Source: Lachnospiraceae bacterium UBA3282
Lineage (GTDB): Bacteria > Bacillota > Clostridia > Lachnospirales > Lachnospiraceae
DNA: 33,588 bases
Assembly: GCA_002361735.1 (NCBI GenBank)
Contig: DETS01000024.1
Span: 1 to 33,588, forward strand
Reading direction: 5' to 3'
Below the pieces are notes generated by a model. It worked only from the letters and a program-made list of their open reading frames with translations. It was not told the origin of the DNA and searched no databases. Positions within the stretch are counted from its first letter, which is position 1, and the number at the start of each line of letters is the position of its first letter. Shown here one piece after another: positions 1 through 7,335 of the stretch. Both the position numbers and the translations under genes were made by a program.

Positions 1-242
1 ACTGCCTGAGACGGGGTCTCCCCCGGAGAAGCCGGAGGCGGTCGCAGGAAAAGGACACTCAAAAATGAGTCCCCATCCTCACAATGTCCCGGCTGTTTAC
101 GAGTATGAGATAGATATATCATAGAAGACAAGGAAATACAATTACTATTTTGCATTTGACCTGTAGAAAATTAGTGCGCGAAATAACGTTTATCAAAGTA
201 GCAGTACCAAGATATGGACAGTAAACAATAAAAACAGTCCAT

Positions 243-264
243 ACAATACAACATTTTGTATTGT
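243..264. repeat. Perfect inverted repeat, 9-bp arms with 4-bp centre
   Basis: ACAATACAA (243-251) and TTGTATTGT (256-264) are exact reverse complements around CATT. It lies about 40 bp upstream of the -35 of the gntR promoter, so it could be a second regulator site or a short hairpin. No U-tract follows, so it is not a terminator. A looser relative with TTGTATTATGCAC lies at 7083-7108 upstream of the other ABC operon. The binding protein is unknown. Confidence 0.4.
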
Positions 265-304
265 GCAGATTCATCATGTTATTTTGACAGTGTTTATTTT
301 TCCC

Positions 305-332
305 TTGACATTCTCCATTTGCCCGTTATAAT
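305..332 (+). promoter_or_regulatory. Sigma-A promoter of the gntR-ABC operon
   Basis: TTGACA at 305-310 and TATAAT at 327-332 are both consensus, separated by 16 bp. The gntR start codon is about 105 bp downstream, with a GGAG ribosome site at 427-430. Confidence 0.75.
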
Positions 333-352
333 GTACTTGTACAATAAGTACA
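332..352. promoter_or_regulatory. Operator-like inverted repeat over the transcription start, probably for the GntR repressor
   Basis: TGTACTT (332-338) and AAGTACA (346-352) are perfect inverted arms with a 7-bp centre. They begin at the last base of the -10 box and cover the likely start site. YtrA-type GntR regulators usually repress their own operon from this kind of site, so the product of the next gene is the natural ligand. That assignment is inferred from position. Confidence 0.6.
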
Positions 353-436
353 ATTTGGGCGGCAGGCATCCGGTAATCTGTCATAGAAAGAATCGCAACA
401 AACTGCCCCTATGATTACACGAAAACGGAGATTCCC

Positions 437-814
437 ATGGAAATCATTATCAGCAACAATGTCAACAAACCAATCTACGAGCAGATTACTTCTCAGATTA
501 AGGCGATGATCATGAGCGGCGAATTGCAGGCGGGCGATTCGATCCCTTCCATGCGGGCTCTGGCAAAGTCCATTCATGTGAGCGTGATCACGGTGCAGAA
601 GGCGTACGAGGATCTCCAACGGGACGGTTTTATCGAAACAACGGTGGGCAGGGGCAGCTTTGTCTCGGCGCAGAACAAAGAATTTTATCAGGAGGAACAG
701 CAACGGATCGCGGAAGAACATTTGCAGGCGGCGGCGGAAATTGGGCGGACCAGCAATATTTCTCTGGAAAAGCTGACGGAATTACTGGCACTGTTTTATT
801 CTGATGAAGAATAA
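437..814 (+). CDS. GntR family transcriptional regulator, YtrA subfamily
   Basis: Short (125 aa) GntR regulator. The N-terminal winged helix covers about residues 8-76, with the typical start NKPIYEQITSQIKAMIMSGEL, the core LQAGDSIPSMRALAKSIHVS and the wing DGFIETTVGRGSFVS. Only about 45 residues follow, matching the YtrA type, which has a short helical tail for dimerisation in place of a ligand-binding domain. The ATG at 437 has GGAG 6 bp upstream. It is first in an operon with the ABC ATPase (897) and permease (1760). YtrA members typically repress their own ABC operon and respond to cell-wall-active agents. The inverted repeat at 332-352 is a likely target. Confidence 0.9.
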   Translation: MEIIISNNVNKPIYEQITSQIKAMIMSGELQAGDSIPSMRALAKSIHVSVITVQKAYEDLQRDGFIETTVGRGSFVSAQNKEFYQEEQQRIAEEHLQAAAEIGRTSNISLEKLTELLALFYSDEE

Positions 815-896
815 AATCATTTACGATTACGAAAATTTTACATAAACATTGCAGCGAGATTTGCAAATTACAACAAAAATATAAAAAGGAGCCACT

Positions 897-1763
897 ATGG
901 AATCTATACTGGAACTGAAAAATATTTCAAAAACATTTTCTAAATCAAATTTTACATTAGAGAACCTCTCTTTTTCTTTACCCTACGGAAGCATCCTCGG
1001 CTTCGTCGGGGAAAACGGCGCGGGCAAGACGACGACCATCGGCTGTATCTTAAACACCATCCGCAAGGACAGCGGAACCGTCAAATTGTTCGGTCAGGAA
1101 ATGCAGGATGACGACACGGCATTGCGGGAGAAAATCGGCGTGGTCTACGACGGCGACAATTTCCCCGGCTTCTGGACCGCGAAACAATTATCACAGGTCA
1201 TGAGCGGGTTTTACAGTCAATGGGATCATGCCCTGTTTCAAAAATATCTGCAGGCTTTCGGGCTGCCGGAAACGCAGAAGATAAAACAGTTTTCCAGAGG
1301 CATGACCATGAAGCTGGCGATTGCCGCCGCGCTTTCGCACCACCCGCAGTTATTGATTCTCGACGAAGCCACGAGTGGACTCGATCCCATCATGCGGGAT
1401 GAGATGCTGGATGTGTTTCTTGACTTTGTGCAGGAGGAAAACCACTCCATTCTCCTCTCATCACACATCACAAGCGACTTAGAAAAGGTGGCGGATCATA
1501 TTGCCTTTATTCATGACGGCAGGCTGATTTTAACCGCATCAAAAGACGACCTGATATACCGCTACGCCGTCCTGCGCTGCAAGGAAAGCCAGTTTCAAAT
1601 GCTTGACCCCTCAGATGTGATTGCGTTCAGAAAACGGGATTTCCAAATCGACGTTTTGGTATCCGACGGAAAAACGGCGGAAAAGAAATATAAGGATATT
1701 GTGACAGACCATGTTTCGATTGACGAAATCATGTTGTTATTGGTGAAAGGAGAATCATTATGA
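897..1763 (+). CDS. ABC transporter ATP-binding protein, YtrB-like
   Basis: 288-aa cytoplasmic ABC ATPase. Walker A GENGAGKT is at residues 38-45, an SRGM signature replaces the usual LSGGQ near 133, and Walker B LLILDEA is at 152-158, followed by TSGLDP and the switch His in LLSSHI. The Q-loop region reads VYDGDNF, without the usual Gln, as in many YtrB-like ATPases. The C-terminal 65 residues lie outside the nucleotide-binding domain. AAAAGGAG precedes the ATG. The stop overlaps the permease start (ATGA, 1760-1763), so the two are translationally coupled and probably form one exporter under the GntR regulator. The substrate cannot be told from sequence. Confidence 0.9.
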   Translation: MESILELKNISKTFSKSNFTLENLSFSLPYGSILGFVGENGAGKTTTIGCILNTIRKDSGTVKLFGQEMQDDDTALREKIGVVYDGDNFPGFWTAKQLSQVMSGFYSQWDHALFQKYLQAFGLPETQKIKQFSRGMTMKLAIAAALSHHPQLLILDEATSGLDPIMRDEMLDVFLDFVQEENHSILLSSHITSDLEKVADHIAFIHDGRLILTASKDDLIYRYAVLRCKESQFQMLDPSDVIAFRKRDFQIDVLVSDGKTAEKKYKDIVTDHVSIDEIMLLLVKGESL

Positions 1764-2404
1764 AAGGCTTACTGAAAAATAACTTTTACGCAACGCTTCC
1801 CGGGGCAAAGACCCTCATCCTGGTCATGGTTTTGGTCGGCGCCTTCATCGCTGCAGTGATTAGCCAGTCCCTTTTGATTGCCTATATTGTGCTGGGCATC
1901 ATCGGCTTTTCCGAAATTGCTCTTGGCATTGCAAAGGATGAATTTTCTTGCAAATGGGGAAAGTACAAATTGACCCTTCCGGTCAAACGAGCGGATATCA
2001 TAAAAAGTCAATTTCTCAATCAATTGCTCTGGATGGCTGTCGGCATCGTCTTTGCCATCATTGTGACAGCCTTGTCATGGCTTTTGCACGGCAGCCTGTT
2101 CGATACGCCCCTCGACACCGTCACCACATTTGTCATGGGAATCAGCATGAGTCTTTTTGCAGGCGCGCTCTTTTTTCCCCTATTTTACTGTTTCGGGGAA
2201 GAACGGGGGAATGTTTTGATCGGCTTGTCTCTCGTCTGCTCCTTTGGCTTTGACTGTGCCATCGTAACGGTATTCAATTATTACGCAAAGCCGGGACCCC
2301 AAAAGTCCCTGCTCGGCATTATCATCCTGATGGCGGCTTCCCTGCTCGCCTTTGGCTTATCTTACCCGCTCACGGTCAGAATCTTCAAACGCAGGGAATA
2401 TTAA
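1760..2404 (+). CDS. ABC-2 type transporter permease
   Basis: 214-aa integral membrane protein with about six hydrophobic segments (about residues 16-37, 40-58, 86-108, 120-145, 152-172, 180-205). It begins MKGLLKNNFYA, the usual short amphipathic start of this permease family, and a cytoplasmic loop at about 59-80 (KDEFSCKWGKYKLTLPVKR) carries the LPVKR motif common in ABC-2 permeases encoded beside YtrB-like ATPases. It overlaps the ATPase gene by 4 bp and is last in the operon. The MATE gene converges on it with only 13 bp between stops and no hairpin terminator seen there. Confidence 0.85.
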   Translation: MKGLLKNNFYATLPGAKTLILVMVLVGAFIAAVISQSLLIAYIVLGIIGFSEIALGIAKDEFSCKWGKYKLTLPVKRADIIKSQFLNQLLWMAVGIVFAIIVTALSWLLHGSLFDTPLDTVTTFVMGISMSLFAGALFFPLFYCFGEERGNVLIGLSLVCSFGFDCAIVTVFNYYAKPGPQKSLLGIIILMAASLLAFGLSYPLTVRIFKRREY

Positions 2405-2417
2405 GCCTGTGTGCCAG

Positions 2418-3791
2418 CTATATTTTGATCTGTGTCCACTTACCCTGCTTAAATCGAATCGATGCAAAGATAAAGCGGGATACCTGATCCGCCAACACGC
2501 CGAGCCAGATGCCGACAATGCCAAAGCCAAACACATACCCGCCCAGCCAGGATCCCAGGGTACGGATAAAGGTAACGCTGATCGTAGACGCGACCGCCGT
2601 ATAAAAGGTATCGCCCGCACCGCGCAGGCACCCCATATAAACCACCTGGCTGACCTGAAAAATGACCACGAAAATAATGACCCGCATAATACCCACACCG
2701 ATCGCCACAATATGTTCTTCCTCAAAGAATAGGCGCATCAGCGTCCCTGCTCCAAAAAAGTAAATGACAGCAAGGCAGGCGGAAATCACACCACCGAACA
2801 TCCGACAGATGCCGCCGTATTCTCTGGCAAGCTTTTCATCGCCGGCACCGAGGCTGCGACCGATCAGGGCAACCGCAGCGGCTTGCAGACCGTCCCCGAA
2901 AGAAAACGTCAGACCCATAATATTCATGCCGACCTGATGCGCCGCCATCGCGTCAGTCCCCTGCTTCGCTGCCATGATCGCAGTCAGCATAAATCCGACA
3001 CGCATAAGAACCTGTTCAAAGAAAACACTGTAACCCACATGGATAATATTGGCAAGGGTCTTTAACGCAGGCCAGACTTTATTTTTCAAAATATAGGGCA
3101 GGCTGATAAAGCCGTCGGGCCTCAGAATCGAGATCACGCTCATGACAGACGCCACCACCGTCCCCAACACCGTAGCAAGCGCCGCACCCCGAATGCCAAG
3201 CGCCGGAAATCCAAAATGCCCGCCTATCAACAGATAATTACAAATAATATTCACCGTATTGGAAGTTACGTTAGTGCGCATGGTGATCTTCGTATTGCCC
3301 ACGCCGCGCTGCGCGGAATTGATCCCCATTTGAATACAGTTAAAGATCATACCGCCCATCACGATCTGAAAGTACGCTACCGCGCTGTCATGCGTCTCAG
3401 GCGTTGAGCCGCAGAAACGAATGATCGGACTCGCCAAAAGCACAAAGAGAATGCTCATGATGACTGCCGCCGCGAAAATGAAAGCAACCGCCGTACTCAA
3501 AATACGGTTCGCCTCCTCAGGTTTTTCCTCCCCCCGCCGCCTCGCGACCAGCGCGGAAATCGCCACATTAGCCGCAAAAAACATGGAAAGTCCCATGAAT
3601 TTCGGCTGTGTCGTAAGCCCCACCGCCGCGACCGCATAGGAACCCAGCGAGCTTACCATCAGCGAATCCACCAATCCCGCAAAAGCAACAAAAAAAGACT
3701 CCACAATGGATGGCCATGCCATGTGAAAGGTGATGCGGATATTCTCTTTTTTATATTTCGGGGGGTTCGCTTTCTGCGCTGCCTGCTCCAT
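2418..3791 (-). CDS. MATE family efflux transporter
   Basis: 457-aa polytopic inner-membrane protein of the MATE/MatE family, which exports drugs or metabolites in exchange for Na+ or H+. About 12 hydrophobic helices form two related halves. Near the start is FHMAWPSIVESFFVAFAGLVD with SLMVSSLGSYAVAAVGLTTQP, the typical MATE helix 1-2 region, and the second half repeats the pattern (GLTFSFGDGLQAAAVALIGRSLGAG). The ATG at 3791 has AAGGTGG about 7 bp upstream. It is divergent from the two-component system at 3900 across 108 bp and convergent with the ABC permease. The substrate is unknown. Confidence 0.92.
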   Translation of the reverse strand: MEQAAQKANPPKYKKENIRITFHMAWPSIVESFFVAFAGLVDSLMVSSLGSYAVAAVGLTTQPKFMGLSMFFAANVAISALVARRRGEEKPEEANRILSTAVAFIFAAAVIMSILFVLLASPIIRFCGSTPETHDSAVAYFQIVMGGMIFNCIQMGINSAQRGVGNTKITMRTNVTSNTVNIICNYLLIGGHFGFPALGIRGAALATVLGTVVASVMSVISILRPDGFISLPYILKNKVWPALKTLANIIHVGYSVFFEQVLMRVGFMLTAIMAAKQGTDAMAAHQVGMNIMGLTFSFGDGLQAAAVALIGRSLGAGDEKLAREYGGICRMFGGVISACLAVIYFFGAGTLMRLFFEEEHIVAIGVGIMRVIIFVVIFQVSQVVYMGCLRGAGDTFYTAVASTISVTFIRTLGSWLGGYVFGFGIVGIWLGVLADQVSRFIFASIRFKQGKWTQIKI

Positions 3792-3827
3792 GTGACACCA
3801 CCTTTCACATCGTTTATTTTGCGTCGC

Positions 3828-3856
3828 TTGCTTTTCTTTTGCGGCTATTATATTAT
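3828..3856 (+). promoter_or_regulatory. Probable promoter of the two-component operon
   Basis: TTGCTT (3828-3833) and TATTAT (3851-3856) are separated by 17 bp, with the response regulator start codon 44 bp downstream. It lies in the 108-bp divergent gap shared with the MATE gene. Confidence 0.5.
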
Positions 3857-3899
3857 ATCCTCAACAAAGCATATTTTCAATCCTTGGAGCGTACCGAAC

Positions 3900-4592
3900 A
3901 TGCCGCAGGAAATTTTACTTTTAGAAGATGACGACAGTCTCAATCACGCTATCAGCCTAAAGTTAAAAAAAGAAGGTTACACCGTACACAGCGCCTTTAC
4001 CGTGAAGGAGGCTCTCCCTCTTTTTCAGAATAAAAATCTCTCTCTGATCATATGTGATATCTCTCTGCCGGACGGAAACGGTCTTGATTTCTGCTCCCGC
4101 GTGCGGCAGGAAAGCGATATTCTTTTTCTGTTTCTGACCGCCCTCGACAGGGAAGAAGATATCATGGCCGGCTACCGTCAGGGTGCGGACGATTACATTA
4201 CCAAGCCCTTTTCCATGGCAGCTCTGACCGCAAAGGTCGGCGCACTTTTGAAACGCTTTCCCGCGGATGTTCCCAAAAGCATTGTCTCCGGCGATATCAC
4301 ACTCTACCCGGAGGAGGGGCGCGCCGCAAAAAAGGATCATTATTTATCTCTGACCGCAAAGGAATATTCCCTGCTCTCTTTTTTTATGGAAAATCCAATG
4401 CACATTTTGTCACGGAACCAGCTTCTGGAAGCCATCTGGGATATCGACGGCAATTTCGTGGATGAAAATACACTCTCCGTCAATATCCGGCGTCTGCGGG
4501 AAAAAATCGAGGACGACCCCTCTGCGCCTGCCGTCTTAAAAAACATCAGAGGGCTGGGCTATATTTGGGAAAGGAAATGTGAAAAACGATGA
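3900..4592 (+). CDS. OmpR family response regulator
   Basis: 230 aa: receiver domain (about 1-118), then an OmpR/PhoB winged helix (about 130-228). The acidic pocket is EDDD at 9-12, the phosphoacceptor is Asp53 in ICDISLPDGNG, with Thr80 and Lys102 (ITKPF) in place. The winged helix has LTAKEYSLLSFFMENP and NTLSVNIRRLREKIEDDP with the final GLGYIW. The frame stays open 59 codons further upstream, but the family starts at MPQEILLLEDD, which has GGAG 10 bp before it. The gene overlaps the kinase start (ATGA). The direct repeat at 7213-7230 in front of the ABC operon is a plausible target, by inference. Confidence 0.93.
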   Translation: MPQEILLLEDDDSLNHAISLKLKKEGYTVHSAFTVKEALPLFQNKNLSLIICDISLPDGNGLDFCSRVRQESDILFLFLTALDREEDIMAGYRQGADDYITKPFSMAALTAKVGALLKRFPADVPKSIVSGDITLYPEEGRAAKKDHYLSLTAKEYSLLSFFMENPMHILSRNQLLEAIWDIDGNFVDENTLSVNIRRLREKIEDDPSAPAVLKNIRGLGYIWERKCEKR

Positions 4593-5857
4593 AAAAACAA
4601 TTACGTCTGCCATCCTATATCCGAAATTTTTATCTTCTGACGCTGTCCGTCTCACTGCTTTTTGTCTTTCTCTGCGGATTCTGGGGCATTTCGCTCCTGT
4701 CTTCTCAGCACAGGCAGGAGCTTTCGCAGATCAGCAACATTGCAGGTGCCGTTCTCATCGAATATCCCGAGGCAGAAAATCTTCTTATCTCAACACTGCA
4801 GGACACCGGATACGACCACATGGACGACGGATTTGCCCTCCTCGCAAAGTATGGCTATCATAAAAACCTGCTGATGAGTGATATTCCCTATTATCGCTCC
4901 GCCTTATCCAAATTTGCCTCCCTTTTCGCGCTTATGATTCTCTGCTGTCTCGTCCTGATCTCCCTGTCCTTCTACTGCTTCTATCGCAAACAAAAGAAGG
5001 AGGAAATGCAGCTTCACACTTTGCTCGATCGTTACTTATCCGAGGACTATTCCTCTCTGCAGGAGGGATTGCCGGACGGCTGCGTTTTTAACGAATCCTT
5101 TACCGATACACTGTATAAGCTCGGAAATAAGCTGAAAATGAAAACAGAGGCCTTGACTGCAGAACGGGATGATACCAAAACGCTTGTGACCGATATTTCC
5201 CATCAATTAAAAACACCTGTCAGCGCCTTAAAGAGCTGCTTGACCATGTGCATGGAAGCCGAGACTGAGGAGGAGCGCACCGGCTTTTTACAGCGCTGCG
5301 CCTTGCAGCTGCAAAAACTGGAAAACTTAGTGACTGTTTTGGTCAATATTTCCCGATTGGAAACCTCTCTGATCACATTAAAACAGGAATCCGTTTCCTT
5401 ATCCGATCTGCTCACCGACGCCGTCAACACGGTTTATGAAAAGGCCCTGCAAAAAAGCATCTCCATAGAAGTCTCCTCCATAGAGCAGGAAACCGTTTCC
5501 GACACGTCTTTATTTCTGGACAGGCGCTGGAGCGTCGAAGCCATCGCCAACCTTTTGGATAACGCAATCAAATATTCTCCTGTGGGCAGTACGGTGACGA
5601 TCAGACTCCACCAATTTTACAGCTATATCAGTCTGGAAATCGCCGATCAGGGCATCGGCATCCCAAAAGAGGAATATAATCAAATCTTTCAACGTTTCTA
5701 TCGCGGCAGCCATCCGCTCATAAAACAGACGGAAGGCTCCGGTGTGGGACTCTATCTGAGCAGACGAATCATCGAGGAACAGGGCGGTACCGTTTCGGTA
5801 AAATCCGCCGAGGGACAAGGCTCTGTTTTCGTCGTACGGCTTCCTCTGTATCATTAG
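4589..5857 (+). CDS. Sensor histidine kinase
   Basis: 422-aa membrane kinase. TM1 is about 14-36 and TM2 about 108-132, with roughly 70 outside residues between them. The HisKA H-box TDISHQLKTPVSAL places the phosphorylated His at 205. The HATPase domain shows N-box NLLDNAIKYSP (Asn325), G1 DQGIGI (353-358), F-box FQRFYRG and G2 GSGVGL (383-388), so all catalytic motifs are intact. The small external domain resembles sensors for peptides or envelope stress, but its signal is unknown. It is coupled to the response regulator by a 4-bp overlap. Its TAG stop (5855-5857) overlaps the TAA stop of the convergent Rpn-family gene. Confidence 0.93.
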   Translation: MKKQLRLPSYIRNFYLLTLSVSLLFVFLCGFWGISLLSSQHRQELSQISNIAGAVLIEYPEAENLLISTLQDTGYDHMDDGFALLAKYGYHKNLLMSDIPYYRSALSKFASLFALMILCCLVLISLSFYCFYRKQKKEEMQLHTLLDRYLSEDYSSLQEGLPDGCVFNESFTDTLYKLGNKLKMKTEALTAERDDTKTLVTDISHQLKTPVSALKSCLTMCMEAETEEERTGFLQRCALQLQKLENLVTVLVNISRLETSLITLKQESVSLSDLLTDAVNTVYEKALQKSISIEVSSIEQETVSDTSLFLDRRWSVEAIANLLDNAIKYSPVGSTVTIRLHQFYSYISLEIADQGIGIPKEEYNQIFQRFYRGSHPLIKQTEGSGVGLYLSRRIIEEQGGTVSVKSAEGQGSVFVVRLPLYH

Positions 5858-6843
5858 GTATTCTTTAACCGCTCTAATTCCGCACGAAGCATCTCGTTTT
5901 CCGCCAATGCTTCCTGATAAGCTCTGTCTTTCTGCGCAATTACCTGCTCATGCTCTATTCGATCCTGTTCCCTCTTTTTTTCGCTTTCCTCTATCACCCT
6001 CTCATATTTGCGCAGATCCTGCTCCCTCTTTTTTTCGCTTTCCTCTATCACCCTCTCATATTTGCGCAGATCCTGATAATACTCCTCGCGGTCATGACAC
6101 CTCTTGCGAATCATATCATCCGCGCTCATCCGAAACATAGTTTGAGACGCCTCTTTCAAATATTCGTCTTTTGATGCTATCATTCTGACCTCCTCCCAGG
6201 TGGCCGCCTTAAACAACTTAGCCCACTCGTATAAATGATACTGTCGGTCCTTCTCGGTCGCCAGCTCAATTTTTGATAAATCTATTACATATAAGGTAAG
6301 ACTGTCACTGTATTTGAGAAAGCTCTTCGTATTGATGAGTTGATAGCTCGCACAAAATTCAGGGCACTCCTTTATCAGAGAATAGTCCAAAAATCCAATA
6401 TGTATAACAGGTTTTGCCTCTGTGTATTCCTGTCCGTGATTTAGCTGATCGAAAGACCGGCATAAATAGATAACCGAACGTTCCCGCCAGTTTAGCCTGT
6501 TTGCAATCTGCATTTCAATATTAATCAGGGTATTGTTATTTAAAACGACATTGATGTCCAACCTAAATTCTTTATTTTTAACTGCATCCCCCAATGCTAT
6601 TGGATTGGTAATTTCCGCCAAGAATACATCAGCTTCTTCGAGATGAAGCACCGCACAAATCAACCCACGGAGAGCTTTGTTGTTAGTCTGTAAAACTGCT
6701 CGAAACAAATAATCATTCGTCATGGGATAGGGAACCTGCCCACCTGCTTCTAAAAATTCCTGCTCCCATATTCCGTGTAACTGCTGACTTGGTTCCTCAT
6801 AACGATTCTGCCTGAAGAAATCCTGATCTGACTCTTTTTTCAT
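5854..6843 (-). CDS. Rpn family recombination-promoting nuclease / putative PD-(D/E)XK transposase
   Basis: 329 aa. The N-terminal 230 residues match the Rpn/YhgA-like, PD-(D/E)XK 'putative transposase' family: YPMTNDYLFRAVLQTN, then FRLDINVVLNNNTLINIEMQ, where D..(x)n..IEMQ supplies the nuclease core, and RSVIYLCRSFDQLNHGQEY. Family members are RecA-independent nucleases linked to recombination; mobility is not shown. The C-terminus (about 255-327) is a charged coiled coil with an 18-residue unit present twice in near-identical form and a third, diverged copy. The chosen ATG has AAGGAAGG upstream; an in-frame extension to 6978 lacks such a site. It separates the two-component genes from the ABC operon they probably control. 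Confidence 0.85.
   Translation of the reverse strand: MKKESDQDFFRQNRYEEPSQQLHGIWEQEFLEAGGQVPYPMTNDYLFRAVLQTNNKALRGLICAVLHLEEADVFLAEITNPIALGDAVKNKEFRLDINVVLNNNTLINIEMQIANRLNWRERSVIYLCRSFDQLNHGQEYTEAKPVIHIGFLDYSLIKECPEFCASYQLINTKSFLKYSDSLTLYVIDLSKIELATEKDRQYHLYEWAKLFKAATWEEVRMIASKDEYLKEASQTMFRMSADDMIRKRCHDREEYYQDLRKYERVIEESEKKREQDLRKYERVIEESEKKREQDRIEHEQVIAQKDRAYQEALAENEMLRAELERLKNT
5961..6075. repeat. 54-bp direct tandem repeat inside the Rpn-family gene
   Basis: Units start at 5961 and 6015, with the beginning of a third at 6069. They share GATCCTG, CCCTC, a run of T and TTTCGCTTTCCTCTATCACC in the same spacing of 54 bp. On the coding strand each unit gives 18 residues ending ERVIEESEKKREQ. 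Since 54 is a multiple of 3, copy-number change would keep the frame and only lengthen the coiled coil. Confidence 0.9.
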
Positions 6844-7112
6844 AGATGTGCCTTCCTTTCGATTTGACAATTGATCGGAATCCGATGAAACAGAAGAATT
6901 CCGAATGATATGTGATGTAACGAAGATATTTCTGCAAACTCCGTTAAACCAGATATACCATAAACAGGAATCATGCACAACCTACAATCAGATATTAACA
7001 TGGAGAAAAACTATAGACGTTATTTCGACAACGCAATGTAGAATAGCAATATATATGGTTGAGAGACCATTTTATGATATGTAATACACAAGATATTGTA
7101 TTATGCACATTG

Positions 7113-7141
7113 TTGACAACTGCAAAAAAAATTTTTATACT
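7113..7141 (+). promoter_or_regulatory. Consensus sigma-A promoter upstream of the ABC operon
   Basis: TTGACA (7113-7118), 17-bp A/T-rich spacer, TATACT (7136-7141). It points to the ABC ATPase gene about 195 bp downstream and may give basal expression or a long leader. Confidence 0.6.
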
Positions 7142-7212
7142 GCACTTAAAACTATCATTATTATTTCCTCCATTTTATGCTTCTTTTCCAATTAGTATTC
7201 TTATTTACCATT

Positions 7213-7246
7213 CTGTAAGCTTCCTGTAAGATTAGCCGTCTATACT
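7213..7246 (+). promoter_or_regulatory. Direct-repeat activator site and -10 of the ABC operon
   Basis: CTGTAAG occurs at 7213-7219 and again at 7224-7230, exactly 11 bp apart, followed by TATACT at 7241-7246. The -35 position (about 7218-7223) matches consensus poorly and is covered by the repeats, the usual layout where an OmpR-type regulator activates transcription. The regulator encoded at 3900 is the likely binder, which is inference. Confidence 0.6.
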
Positions 7247-7335
7247 AAATCTATTAAAAATTATATGCTTAGTCAAAACTGCGTTTCTATACATAACATA
7301 ACGTTTTTTGACCGCAGAAAGGAAGGCAGGATCAG

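Larger units (their letters stand above)
1..436. other. Intergenic region upstream of the gntR-ABC operon, no gene seen
   Basis: No convincing coding sequence on either strand. Positions 1-85 are GC-rich and self-complementary: GAGAC (8-12) pairs with GTCTC (16-20), CCGG repeats around 24-36, and CTGC (2-5) could close with GCAG (44-47). An imperfect hairpin follows at about 53-75. This may be the 3' end or terminator of something left of the window. No known riboswitch class could be recognised. From about 90 the DNA is AT-rich and holds an inverted repeat (243-264), a promoter (305-332) and an operator-like repeat (332-352), listed separately. Confidence 0.5.
6844..7335. other. 492-bp AT-rich intergenic region with divergent control signals
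   Basis: Lies between the divergent Rpn-family gene and the ABC operon. No ORF with a ribosome site was seen. On the plus strand it carries a consensus promoter (7113-7141) and a second promoter with direct repeats (7213-7246), listed separately. The left half should hold the Rpn-family promoter on the minus strand, but no clear -35/-10 pair was found. Confidence 0.5.
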
